Part shown: one piece after another, positions 9,338-17,938 of the stretch
How the letters are laid out: each line of letters starts with the position of its first letter
Numbering within the stretch: the stretch's first letter is position 1
Assembly: GCF_023284005.1 (NCBI RefSeq)
Contig: NZ_JAKIKS010000001.1
Span: 106,677-170,676 of the forward strand
Direction: 5' to 3'
Length of the DNA stretch: 64,000 bases
DNA from: Shewanella surugensis
Lineage (GTDB): Bacteria; Pseudomonadota; Gammaproteobacteria; Enterobacterales; Shewanellaceae
Notes under the pieces: model-generated
Told to the model about the DNA's origin: nothing
The model's input: only the letters and a program-made list of their open reading frames with translations
The model's database searches: none
Program-made: the position numbers and the translations under genes

Positions 9338-9937
9338 CATCAAACTGTATTGGCCAAGCCCGCCTCTCTTAATGGACGTTTTTCAACATTTTCCCCTTGG
9401 ATCACCATTCTCTGCATTAGCTTAATGGATACAATTCGAAATATCAGGCCATTGCATTATTTGATACTTGCGATTTTGGCCTATTGATCTTTGATTATGT
9501 CTGTAGCCGTTTATGGATTATTTATACCAGTCAGATCTGGTGTGGTATCGTTGTTCTCGGCTGGGGTGCAAATGTCGCCCTACCGGCCCCATCCATGAGG
9601 ATCCCGTCACTGATATTTACAGTGTACTTAGAGGACATCGAAGTCGTTCCCTATATTAACGCTCAACATCTAGCAAAGTGCGCTTGAGTAAGATTAAACT
9701 GTAAAGCGAAGTCAAAATAGCACATTATTTAAAACATTGATGTTGAAGATAAGGCTATTGAGGGCAATCCAAGTGAAGAGTCAGAGTCAGAGACATAACG
9801 TTTACTCTGACCCGATATTTCATAGGCCTCAACACTCCGTTAAATTAAGCCTCTAAAGTTGCCCCCCCCCTGATAATTAAATAAACACTGTAATTTTTAC
9901 TATAATATAGGCTGTGATACTTACAATGGAAGTTGTT
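9338..9937. other. Intergenic region, possible degraded DNA
   Basis: About 600 bp with only short open frames. A run of nine C lies at 9863-9871. Nothing here was recognised, and the stretch begins the repeat-rich accessory region. The right end carries the ribosome site of the zinc-ribbon gene (GGAAG at 9928-9932). Confidence 0.4.
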
Positions 9938-10192
9938 ATGTACAAGGAATTTAGAGAGTGTTTACATGATGAAATTGAAACCATGAAAGATATGGGAGTT
10001 TCAATCACTGCCAGTACTATCAAGTATTACGAAACAACCTATGCCCAAGGTGGCTGTCCCTGCCCTGCATGTTTCATACGTAAAAACAAAAATGTTGCTA
10101 TGCAATGCTTAAGTCATGATGGAGAGAAAAATATTCATGCCGATCTTTTTGAATGCCCAGAGTGTGAAGGATTTATTGAAGTTGGAGGTTAA
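9938..10192 (+). CDS. Small zinc-ribbon-like protein of unknown function
   Basis: 84 aa from ATG 9938, chosen because GGAAG lies five bases upstream. GTG 9914 would add eight residues. Two Cys pairs, CPCPACF and ECPECEGF, probably bind zinc. Between them is a conserved-looking stretch FIRKNKNVAMQ. I do not recognise the family. The second half of the gene and 27 bp beyond it recur at 14124-14278, fused to unrelated sequence. An IS3-type relic starts right after it. Confidence 0.6.
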   Translation: MYKEFRECLHDEIETMKDMGVSITASTIKYYETTYAQGGCPCPACFIRKNKNVAMQCLSHDGEKNIHADLFECPECEGFIEVGG

Positions 10193-10219
10193 TCGGTCTA
10201 TTTAGGGAGTATTAAATTG
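10065..10219 (+). repeat. 155-bp duplicated segment, copy 1 (zinc-ribbon 3' half)
   Basis: Runs from CTGCATGTTTCATACG within the zinc-ribbon gene to the left end of the IS3-type relic. Copy 2 is 14124-14278, equal in length and differing at scattered positions. Both copies keep the reading frame ending FECPECEGFIEVGG. Confidence 0.8.
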
Positions 10220-11220
10220 ATCCTAGGCAGTACTTTCGGACACTCGGCTAAGTGAGTAAAATACTAACCGAGGTGTAATATAATGACAAAGAAAATACGC
10301 AAAATACACACAGATGAGTTCAAGACAGAAGCACTTGCTTTAGCTGAAAGAAACGGGGTTTCCAAAGCCGAAAAAGAACGGGGTATTCATGAATCACAAA
10401 TCTATAGTTGGCGTGCAAAAACAGCCAAAAAAGTCAGTACTAGCCAGAGGGAAGCCGAGCTTGCCGCCGAAGTCGCTAAGCTTAAGCTTTCGGAGCAAGC
10501 AGAGGATTTAGCTATCTTAAAAAAAGGCGGCCACCTACTTCGCAAAAAATCAAAAATAGCCCGTTTTGAATTCATGCTCGAGCACCAACATTATTTATCA
10601 ACGAAACGTATGGCGCGGGTGCTTCGAGTATCACGAAGTGGGTATTATCACTGGCGTCATTATGCTCAAGAGCCTAGCAATAGAATTCTTAATCGCGATT
10701 ATAGAGATATGAAAATAAAACAAATTCTCGATGAAAGTAAAGAGCGTTATGGTGCCATTCGTATTCAACGAGAGTTGATAGAAGCTACAACTGCAATCAA
10801 GACCATATCTGATAGCATTCGTAGACAAAACTTGGTGGCCAAGGCAGCCAAAAAATTCAAGGTGACGACTGACAGTGACCATCAATTAGCTATTACTGAT
10901 AATGTGTTAGAGTAAAACTTTGATGCTAGCGCGCCTAATCAAAAATGGGTGCAGGATATCATTTACGCTTGAGCATGAGCCGAAAAGGAAACTGTTGGGA
11001 CAACGCTGTTGCTGAGATTTTCTTCCATTCACTCAAAGTTGAAGCTATCCAATATGAACCAATAATGACTTGTGACGAGATGCGTCATGCTGTCTTCTAA
11101 TACATTGAAGTTAATTACAATCGTACAAGAAGGCATAGTGCAATTGGGTATCAAAGCCCACTGCATTATGAACAGCAAAAAGTCGCTTAATTGAGTGTCC
11201 AGTTTTAGTGCGGGGTATCA
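10218..11220 (+). mobile_element. Decayed IS3-family insertion sequence
   Basis: The left end (TGATCCTAGGCAGTACTTTC and following bases) and the right end (reverse complement of 11191-11220) form imperfect inverted repeats sharing TGAT, CC, GCA and GGACACTC. Inside are an OrfA-like HTH protein and OrfB remains. The element is about 1.0 kb against the usual 1.2-1.5 kb because the DDE core is deleted. No clear target duplication was seen. Confidence 0.8.
10283..11190 (+). pseudogene. IS3-family transposase, internally deleted
   Basis: The frame 10283-10915 encodes an OrfA HTH (HTDEFKTEALALAERNGVSKAEKERGIHESQIYSWR) followed without a break by OrfB N-terminal sequence (RMARVLRVSRSGYYHWR, ERYGAIRIQREL). 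After TAA 10913 comes [15 protein letters not shown]. The catalytic DDE core is then missing and the tail resumes in another frame at 10975 ([23 protein letters not shown]), with an in-frame TAA at 11098-11100 before YIEVNYNRTRRHSAIGYQSP. It cannot encode an active transposase. Confidence 0.85.
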
Positions 11221-11419
11221 CTAGCTTAGTACCAATTTAAACTGTAAACAACAATAACAGAAAAGATAACGGAATAACAAAACAGAATAGCTATCAACAT
11301 GATAAATAGTGAACATAGCAGAAACAAATTAAGCCTATTCTAATGTACAGAAATGAACCTTTGAGTATGAATTTACCATTATCTTTACCGATCACAAAAA
11401 GTGGTAAAATTGACGTAAG

Positions 11420-12598
11420 TTAAAAATGAATAATGAGATCTGGATTATTATCCGGATCATTTTTAGCTGTGCCATCTGAAGTTGGCGAGCCTCCTGTGTA
11501 TAAAATAACGCCACAAGCTGCTGGTGCTGCCATTGATGTCCCCGACATCGTACTCGTACCGCCACCACGTTTTAATGATAAAACATTGACACCTGGAGCC
11601 GAGAAATCAACGGGAGGGTTCCCCCAATTAGACCAACTGGGCATCGTATCTGTAATATCAATGGCCGAAATGGTGAATATATTCGAGCCCTCAACCCTCG
11701 CAGGGGAGTGATTATTGGCATCATCACTATCATTACCAGCAGCCAATACAAAAAATATGCCTTTGTGAGAGGCGGCTAGAACTGCGGCATCTAATGAAGG
11801 ACTAATACCTCCTCCAAGACTCATATTCGCACAATCCCCCGCAGAGGCATGAGCCGCGACATGATCAATACCAGCAATGACACCAGAGGTTGATCCTGAA
11901 CCTCTAGAATCAAGCACTTTTATCGGTACCACGGTTGCGCCTGCGGCAACCCCCACTACATCAATATCATTATCAATCGCTGCGATGGTACCAGCAACAT
12001 GGGTACCATGACCATGACCATCATTCATTCCCGCATTTTTACCTTTAGTAAAAGCTGAAAAACCTACACTTGAGTCGATATGTAAATCTTGGTTGCTAAG
12101 ATCGATTCCAGTATCAATTACCCAAGCTCTCATACCGACAGCGGAATGACTTCCGCCGACTCGCGTTACCCCCCAAGGTGTGCTTTGCAAAACAGTATTA
12201 GCACTGTCACCTTTACCCGGCTTTATCGGTTTGCCTCGATTAATCGTAATAATACTATCAGGAGTAAAGGAGTCTATTTCGGTGTCATCACCGAAGGCTC
12301 GCTGCGCCGCTGCGCAGGGCATTGATATGGTAAAACCTTTAATACTGTGCTGGTAAACGTGTTTCAGCTTGACTTGAGTTGTTGAACCTTTATTGGCTTT
12401 TGCGAGTAAATTGTTTGCGCGACCCGTTATTTCGCTCGAAGGTAAGTTATCATGAAAGCGCACAATACACTGTAAATGTACATTGTGTAGCTCTGATGAA
12501 CTGGAATAAGTGGGCTCATTATCAACGGCCATAACCGAAATAGAAGTGATACCTGCAATAGCAAACGTAATAGATGATGCAAGGGCTGATTTCAACAT
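11420..12598 (-). CDS. Secreted subtilisin-like serine protease (S8 family)
   Basis: A 392-aa precursor. Start ATG 12598 is preferred because GGAGG lies just upstream and a signal peptide follows (MLKSALASSITFAIAGITSISVMA); the longer frame to 12643 adds a region with no signal-like character. An I9-type propeptide spans roughly residues 40-120. The triad is Asp162 (VIDTGID), His197 (GHGTHVAG) and Ser355 (SGTSMAAP), and the oxyanion Asn289 lies in LAAGN. It is probably an extracellular protease. Monocistronic, between IS remnants and gloA. Confidence 0.92.
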   Translation of the reverse strand: MLKSALASSITFAIAGITSISVMAVDNEPTYSSSSELHNVHLQCIVRFHDNLPSSEITGRANNLLAKANKGSTTQVKLKHVYQHSIKGFTISMPCAAAQRAFGDDTEIDSFTPDSIITINRGKPIKPGKGDSANTVLQSTPWGVTRVGGSHSAVGMRAWVIDTGIDLSNQDLHIDSSVGFSAFTKGKNAGMNDGHGHGTHVAGTIAAIDNDIDVVGVAAGATVVPIKVLDSRGSGSTSGVIAGIDHVAAHASAGDCANMSLGGGISPSLDAAVLAASHKGIFFVLAAGNDSDDANNHSPARVEGSNIFTISAIDITDTMPSWSNWGNPPVDFSAPGVNVLSLKRGGGTSTMSGTSMAAPAACGVILYTGGSPTSDGTAKNDPDNNPDLIIHF

Positions 12599-13236
12599 GG
12601 TACCGCCTCCGAAAACCATCAAATCCTTCGCACGACACACCACACTAATGAGCCAAGAGCCCCATTAGTGCAATTTAATTAGTAAGTATTTTATATAGTG
12701 TAATAGCATGAATTAAATAATGAGTGGGTCTTAAGTATGATATTGACCTAAACTAATGAATATACTTTTAATAATAGATAGTACTTGTGTACTATTTTGG
12801 CGCTCGCTCTTAATCATGTTTTAGCTTTACCACATTGATTATGGGAGAGACTCGGAAATGCCAGATTAGCATGGGGTTAAAGTCAGCGAGAAGAAGCTTA
12901 ACGACTGCCTCTATGGTTTTCCTTACCAATAATTAGCAGTACCAATAAGGATATGGGAAATGCCTTACTGTTGTCAGGAACAACAAAGGCCATTAGCATC
13001 ACCTTTAATCAAAACTTTTCTAATCCCCGTCCCAATGCAGTACTCTTAAATGATAAAGATTAGCTATAGTAACAGTAATCACAATCTGGCTGTCATCGTC
13101 ATCTTAACAATACATCTACAAGGTATAAAAATCATTCATTGAAAACAACTCAGCAAGCGATACAAAAAATGTTAGCCTAAAGCACTAATGGGATAACCAA
13201 ACATAATCCAACCGCTGCCGATTAAATGGAGTCAAT
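12599..13236. other. Intergenic region, no gene seen
   Basis: Divergent spacer between the subtilase and gloA. A short open stretch around 12950-13062 (KDMGNALLLSGTTKAISITF and on) ends at TAG but has no credible start. It may be a gene relic. Promoters for both flanking genes must lie here. Confidence 0.4.
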
Positions 13237-13674
13237 ATGCGATATCTACACACTATGGTGCGTGTTAAAGACTTAACGCAATCACTTGTATTTTATTGTG
13301 ACCAACTAGGATTAATGGAAGTACGCAGAATAGACAATGAAAAAGGCCGTTTTACTCTGATCTTTCTTGCCGCTCCAGAAGATCGGGAACAAGCAACAAC
13401 CCAAGCACCGTTAATTGAATTAACCTATAACTGGGATACAGAAGACTATGGGAGCGGGCGGAACTTTGGCCATCTTGCTTTTTGTGTCGACAATATCTAC
13501 GAGACTTGTCAAAAATTACTTGATAATGGCATTGCCATTAACCGCCCTCCACGAGATGGCCATATGGCCTTTATCCGATCACCGGATGGTATTTCAATTG
13601 AATTACTGCAAAAAGGTGAAGCGCTTCCTTTCAGTGAACCTTGGCAATCTATGGAGAACACAGGTAGCTGGTAG
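13237..13674 (+). CDS. gloA: Lactoylglutathione lyase (glyoxalase I)
   Basis: Converts the methylglyoxal-glutathione hemithioacetal to S-lactoylglutathione. 145 aa with the betaalphabetabetabeta fold of the VOC superfamily. The four metal ligands are visible: His5 (RYLHTMVRV), Glu in PLIELTYNW, His in [10 protein letters not shown] and Glu in [21 protein letters not shown] also matches the family. The protein is short and lacks an extra helix, as in the Ni-dependent bacterial enzymes (family knowledge). Confidence 0.95.
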   Translation: MRYLHTMVRVKDLTQSLVFYCDQLGLMEVRRIDNEKGRFTLIFLAAPEDREQATTQAPLIELTYNWDTEDYGSGRNFGHLAFCVDNIYETCQKLLDNGIAINRPPRDGHMAFIRSPDGISIELLQKGEALPFSEPWQSMENTGSW

Positions 13675-13687
13675 GCTCTAAAAGCAT

Positions 13688-13720
13688 CTCACATGTTAGT
13701 TTAACTCAATAACATGTGAG
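13688..13720 (+). terminator. Hairpin after gloA
   Basis: Perfect 11-bp stem CTCACATGTTA (13688-13698) and TAACATGTGAG (13710-13720) with an 11-base loop, 14 bases after the gloA stop. There is no strong T run, so its role as a terminator is inferred. Confidence 0.5.
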
Positions 13721-13780
13721 TTCACAGCGTTAAAAAAATTGGGGTTTATTATACATCAAAATGCTGATTGTCAATGTCGG

Positions 13781-13960
13781 CTAAATCAGAACTTCAAGGC
13801 CTTTGTTCGCCACCAGATTGAGTAGTTTTAATGACCTGCCACGAGGTTTTTTACTGCCTTGCTCCCACTGCCGAATGGTCGATGGACTCGTATTTAGGTA
13901 AGCGGCACTTCTTGTTTAAGTAAGTGTTTTACTCACATAGGTTTGTTCACGAATAGACTT
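13781..13960 (-). pseudogene. XRE-family HTH regulator fragment, copy 1, with in-frame stop
   Basis: The reverse strand reads KSIREQTYVSKTLT, stop (TAA at 13916-13918), TRSAAYLNTSPSTIRQWEQGSKKPRGRSLKLLNLVANKGLEVLI. This is the HTH of XRE-type regulators, often antitoxins of HigA kind. No start codon or toxin gene is seen beside it. Copy 2 is at 17614-17803 and has TAA at the same position. Confidence 0.7.
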
Positions 13961-14094
13961 AATAGCTGCGACGTCAAATTCACGTATGGTTTACACATCC
14001 ATGACCCTGCTTTAAAAGGGATTAATGAAAGTCCACCAATGTTTTTTAGTGTATCGAAACGAGGATATCCTAATGAAGTTGATAATCCCCTTTT

Positions 14095-14123
14095 AAATTT
14101 AACAATGGGTGGCTCAGTTAATT
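14095..14123 (+). repeat. 29-nt repeated motif, copy 1
   Basis: Core TTTAACAATGGGTGGCTYAG, also at 17848-17876 and 21102-21130. Here it is joined directly to the truncated copy of the zinc-ribbon segment, so this junction may mark a recombination point. Confidence 0.65.
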
Positions 14124-14278
14124 CTGCATGTTTCATACGTAAAAACAAAAATGTTGCTATGCAATACTTAAATCATGATAGAGATAACAATATTCATGCC
14201 GATCTTTTTGAATGCCCAGAGTGTGAAGGATTTATTGAAGTTGGAGGTTAATAGGTCTATTTAGGGAGTATTAGATTG
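14124..14278 (+). pseudogene. Truncated second copy of the zinc-ribbon gene
   Basis: 155-bp match to 10065-10219. It encodes ACFIRKNKNVAMQ through FECPECEGFIEVGG and ends at the same stop, but the N-terminal half and the first Cys pair are replaced by an unrelated sequence that happens to be open from 13943. It lacks its own ribosome site, so it is probably not functional. Confidence 0.65.
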
Positions 14279-14364
14279 TATAGGTTCATTTGAATGGTGA
14301 TGTTATGCATATTTCCCATCACCCATAGCTGTATAACTAGAGCGTACTCATATAAATCATCTTT

Positions 14365-15574
14365 CCCTGTACACGACCAAACAGAATTAAAGTAACCTAC
14401 TGATACATATACTTAATTTGGTTATAATATTTTTACTAAAAAACAATTATAAAATCTATCAGCAAGTTGTCATCTATTTTAAATACTTCTTTATCTTGGA
14501 ACAAGCCTAGGATCACCTTATTATCTCATTTCTTGATGTCACTGTTTGCAGTAAGGACGGTCAACCTAAAACAAATTGCCAATGCAATGAGGGATACTGC
14601 AAAACCTGAATCAAATTATCGTAGACTCCAACGTTTTTTTCATCATACAACTTTTGCTACGATGAATTAGCAAGATTTATTGTGGGACTCTTTTTCAATG
14701 AAAAAGCCCATTGGTACTTAACCATGGATAGAACAAACTGGAAATATGGCAATTTAAACATCAACATACTGATGCTTGGTATATGTTACAAAGGAAGAGC
14801 TATCCCAGTGTGCTGGTCAATGCTCAATAAAAAAGGGAATTCAAATACTGCGGAGCGCATTGAGCTTGTCAGTCGATTCATGAGTATTTTTGGTAAAGAG
14901 CGGATCAAAGGTTGACTTGCAGACAGATAGTTTATTGGTGGCGATTGGTTCGGTTGGATTAACGAGGAAGCGCTCCCTTTTATTATCAGGCTCAAGAAGA
15001 ATGAAATCACGACCAATAGCCGAGGATTAGAAGTTGATATTCATGGGTTATTTTTTCATTTAAAAGCAGGTCAAACACAATCCTTAGCAGGGGCCCGCAT
15101 CCTCTGGAATAAAAAGGTTTATTTAGCCGCTAAACGTTTGTTAGATGGAGAATTGCTTATTATCGCTACAAACCATTTGTTACCTGATAGTGTTAACGTT
15201 TATTTGAAGTGCTGGGAAATTGAAACATTATTTGAATGCTTAAAAGGGCGTGGATTTAATTTTGAGGACACCCGAATTACTGAGCGAGAACGAGTGAGTA
15301 AAATGATTGCTGTTCTATCAATTGCATACTGTTGGGCTCACAAAATGGGGGAATGGCGCCGAGAACAAGGCGATGGGGTCAAAACGAAAAAACACGGGAG
15401 GCTCGAAAAGAGCTTATTTCGACACGGATTAGATTTATTGCAGCAAATATCCATCGGCTCATGCCGTGTTATAAAAACCATTAACCGTTGTTTGAATTTA
15501 CTCATCCCAAGACCGATTCAGCCCAAAAAGATTGAGCTGTTCATATGGTGAACAAGAAAATGTCGTGTACAGGG
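14365..15574 (+). mobile_element. Decayed IS4-family insertion sequence with 9-bp target duplication
   Basis: Terminal inverted repeats CCCTGTACACGAC (14365-14377) and GTCGTGTACAGGG (15562-15574) are perfect over 13 bp. They are flanked by the direct repeat ATCATCTTT at 14356-14364 and 15575-15583, a 9-bp target duplication of the type common for IS4-family elements. The 1210-bp element carries a transposase with a frameshift and two stops. The intact ends suggest a fairly recent insertion. Confidence 0.92.
14467..15551 (+). pseudogene. IS4-family transposase, frameshift and two nonsense codons
   Basis: The N-terminal part 14467-14670 (VNLKQIANAMRDTAKPESNYRRLQRFF) loses frame near 14645-14655. 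The rest runs in the third frame: YLTMDRTNWKYG (first catalytic Asp), then GKERIKG, TGA, LADR, TAG, FIGGDWFGW (second Asp), then CWEIETLFECLKGRGFNFEDT (Glu region). In the YREK signature the Arg is replaced by Cys (YLKC). The gene is inactive as read. Confidence 0.88.
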
Positions 15575-15583
15575 ATCATCTTT

Positions 15584-16353
15584 ATGACTGATACTACATG
15601 GGATTATGTGCATGCAACCCATTGGACTAAAAACGTTTTTATTATTTATAGACTTTCTTGTAGGCTTCGATCATAAATGATATTGCGATGAATATCTTTT
15701 GGGTTAATACTCTAGTGGAAAACAGTATTGCGAAGCAAGTGACTTGACCCTTTGGCGAATTCAACCCGCAAGTGCAACACTCGCCTATGCCGCCTGACGT
15801 AGCTCTTCAAATGTTACTTTAACCCTCTTTTAGCCCATTGAATATCACTCAAATCCAGTTAAACATAAACCCCGATTGTCATCTCGGAGTTACTTAATGA
15901 CTCTCTGACAAATATTGCCATCACTCCTTGATGATCCTATTGCTCGCTAACCAAACACATAACACATGACCAAAAAGATTTAACCGCGTGTAACTTAATC
16001 GATTTTTTTAATCAATTTCATACTCTACTATTTCACTAAAAATTCAAAAGTATGGATAACATGACCGTAATAAATCATTCCATTTTAAATGCAAAAGTTG
16101 TGTGTAAACTATCACTATTTAGTCAAGCTACTTCCAAACTTTACCACCACTCAACAAATTGTTTATTAAGTCTTTATAATGTATCGCCGTCGAATGCAGA
16201 ATCCACTATTGAGTGAAGATTAGTGGTATGACATTGCCTCGGAAAGTAACAATGTCATATAGCACTTAAGTATAATACCTGATTTTATCTCATCACCTAT
16301 TTATTTAGATTATCTGGCGAATTAAATTCTAATAAAAAAATAATAAGGGTTGT
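15584..16353. other. Intergenic region, no gene seen
   Basis: About 770 bp between the IS4 element and the OmpA-like gene. It is AT-rich with many stops in all frames. The last 150 bases should hold the promoter of the OmpA-like gene. No inverted repeat of note was found. Confidence 0.45.
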
Positions 16354-17406
16354 ATGAAAAATAAAATATTACTAGCGACATTACTAACATCATTCATTTC
16401 ATTTGCAGCATCTGCAGACAGTGAATTAAGTCCTTGGTATGTCGGGGCAGGTCTTGGCATCAATGATTATCAGAACCAATGTGCCAAGAGTGTAACAACA
16501 TCTTGTGATGACAATACCCCTTATGGATGGGAGTTGTTCACAGGTTTTATGTTCAACCAATATATTGGTATCGAACTGGGTTATCGAGACTTAAGCAAAG
16601 CCAATTGGACAAATTTCAACGGCGAAGTCAATGATTACGGCTCTATCGATACTAAAGGTACCACATTAGGCCTAGTCGGTTATTACCCTTTCGCCGAACG
16701 CTGGAATCTTAATGCCGAAGTCGGGGCGATGCGTTACACTTCGAAGATCACCAATCAATGGGGTGATGTTTTTGGTGATAGCGAGACAGGGCATCATACC
16801 GATTACACTCCTTATATTGGCGCAGGTGTTGGTTTTAATGTTACTGACAACGTCATGCTCTCCGTTTTATATCGACATTATCAAGATTTGAACCCTACTC
16901 AAAACAATTTCTACGATCTGGAAAACAATTACTGGGGCATTAAACTGAGTTATCGCTTTGGCAGCAAGGCAAAAAGTCTACCTACGAGCACAGCGATAGT
17001 GACCAAGGTAGATACGATTGTTGCAGATAAAGTCCCCCTCATTGATACTCCTTATCGATTTGATATTGATTCAAAGTTTGATCATGACTCCACAGTCATT
17101 AATGAAGCCGCTTATCAAGACATTAAAAAAGTGGCTGATTTTATGAAAGCATACCCGAATAGCAAAGTCACGATATCGGGTCATGCTTCTAATATTGGCT
17201 CGGCGAAATATAATCTGTCACTATCAACACGCCGCGCTCAGGCCGTTGAGGCACTGTTAATTTTGAAGTTTAATATTGACCCTTCTAGAATTACCTCAAA
17301 AGGCTATGGGTTCACTCAGCCACTCATTAAAGGTCATTCGGCCGCTGCAAATGAGGTTAATCGTCGAATTGAAGCGGAAATAACAATAACGTCACCCACC
17401 CCGTAA
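16354..17406 (+). CDS. OmpA-family outer membrane protein
   Basis: 350 aa. Signal peptide MKNKILLATLLTSFISFAASA. An N-terminal eight-stranded beta-barrel domain follows, about residues 25-205 (WYVGAGLGINDYQ through YWGIKLSYRFG), with a Cys pair in QCAKSVTTSCDD in the first loop. The C-terminal OmpA peptidoglycan-binding domain starts near residue 230 (RFDIDSKFDHDSTVINEAAYQDI) and has SGHASNIGSAKYNLSLSTRRAQAVEALL and NRRIEAEI. It links the outer membrane to the cell wall. The start follows AATAAGGGTTGT. Confidence 0.93.
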   Translation: MKNKILLATLLTSFISFAASADSELSPWYVGAGLGINDYQNQCAKSVTTSCDDNTPYGWELFTGFMFNQYIGIELGYRDLSKANWTNFNGEVNDYGSIDTKGTTLGLVGYYPFAERWNLNAEVGAMRYTSKITNQWGDVFGDSETGHHTDYTPYIGAGVGFNVTDNVMLSVLYRHYQDLNPTQNNFYDLENNYWGIKLSYRFGSKAKSLPTSTAIVTKVDTIVADKVPLIDTPYRFDIDSKFDHDSTVINEAAYQDIKKVADFMKAYPNSKVTISGHASNIGSAKYNLSLSTRRAQAVEALLILKFNIDPSRITSKGYGFTQPLIKGHSAAANEVNRRIEAEITITSPTP

Positions 17407-17486
17407 TATTTTTAATGACATAATTGACATAAATAAGGACCTGAGCGATTAACTGGGAATATCGTTGAGTCCCCCTCCCCTTATTT

Positions 17487-17516
17487 TCCCACTTTTTATA
17501 ATAGAGAGTGGGATTT
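17487..17516 (+). terminator. Hairpin after the OmpA-like gene
   Basis: TCCCACT (17487-17493) pairs with AGTGGGA (17507-17513) about 80 bases after the stop. Likely the transcript end, but the T tract is short. Confidence 0.5.
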
Positions 17517-17613
17517 CACAACCTTTAATCGCACAAAATCTTACGTAAAAGTAGGTTTACAGCATTTAACAATGAATGGCTTCCTTGTTTTTTTATCAAC
17601 AAATCAATGTCTG

Positions 17614-17803
17614 CTAAGCCAGTACTTCGAGTCCCTTATTAGCAACAAGATTGAGTAACTTGAGTGAAGTGCCACGCGGTTTTTTACTGCCTTGCTCCCA
17701 CTGCCGAATGGTCGATGGACTCGTATTGAAGTAAGCGGCACTTCTTGTTTAGGCCAGTGTTTGACTCACATGCATTTGTTCACGAATTATCTTGAATACG
17801 TAC
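17614..17803 (-). pseudogene. XRE-family HTH regulator fragment, copy 2, with in-frame stop
   Basis: The reverse strand reads YVFKIIREQMHVSQTLA, TAA, TRSAAYFNTSPSTIRQWEQGSKKPRGTSLKLLNLVANKGLEVL. It is closely similar to 13781-13960 and has a stop at the identical codon, so both derive from one already broken ancestor or one was copied from the other. No intact toxin or antitoxin gene lies beside it. Confidence 0.7.
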
Positions 17804-17847
17804 AGCATCATACAGCCCAACTTCAGGAAAACAGAAGGTAACAATGT

Positions 17848-17876
17848 AAATTTAACAATGGGCGGCTTAGTTGATT
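17848..17876 (+). repeat. 29-nt repeated motif, copy 2
   Basis: TTTAACAATGGGCGGCTTAG core. Like copy 1 it lies a short distance beyond an XRE fragment, so the two elements may have been duplicated together. Confidence 0.6.
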
Positions 17877-17893
17877 GCTCTGATTAAATAGAC

Positions 17894-17922
17894 AAAAGGC
17901 AAGCGATTTAACGCTTGCCTTT
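17894..17922. terminator. Terminator after the alkylsulfatase gene
   Basis: Perfect stem AAAGGCAAGCG and CGCTTGCCTTT with loop ATTTAA, just beyond the reverse-strand stop at 17939. A-rich and T-rich flanks would let it work in both directions. Confidence 0.8.
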
Positions 17923-17938
17923 AACGTCAGACTAAGTG

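Noticed and set aside
14095..14123. Possible integron attC site in the TTTAACAATGGG repeats
   Set aside because: ATTTAAC fits one core site but the second core GTTRRRY is not matched (GTTAATT, GTTGATT), and no integrase gene is present.
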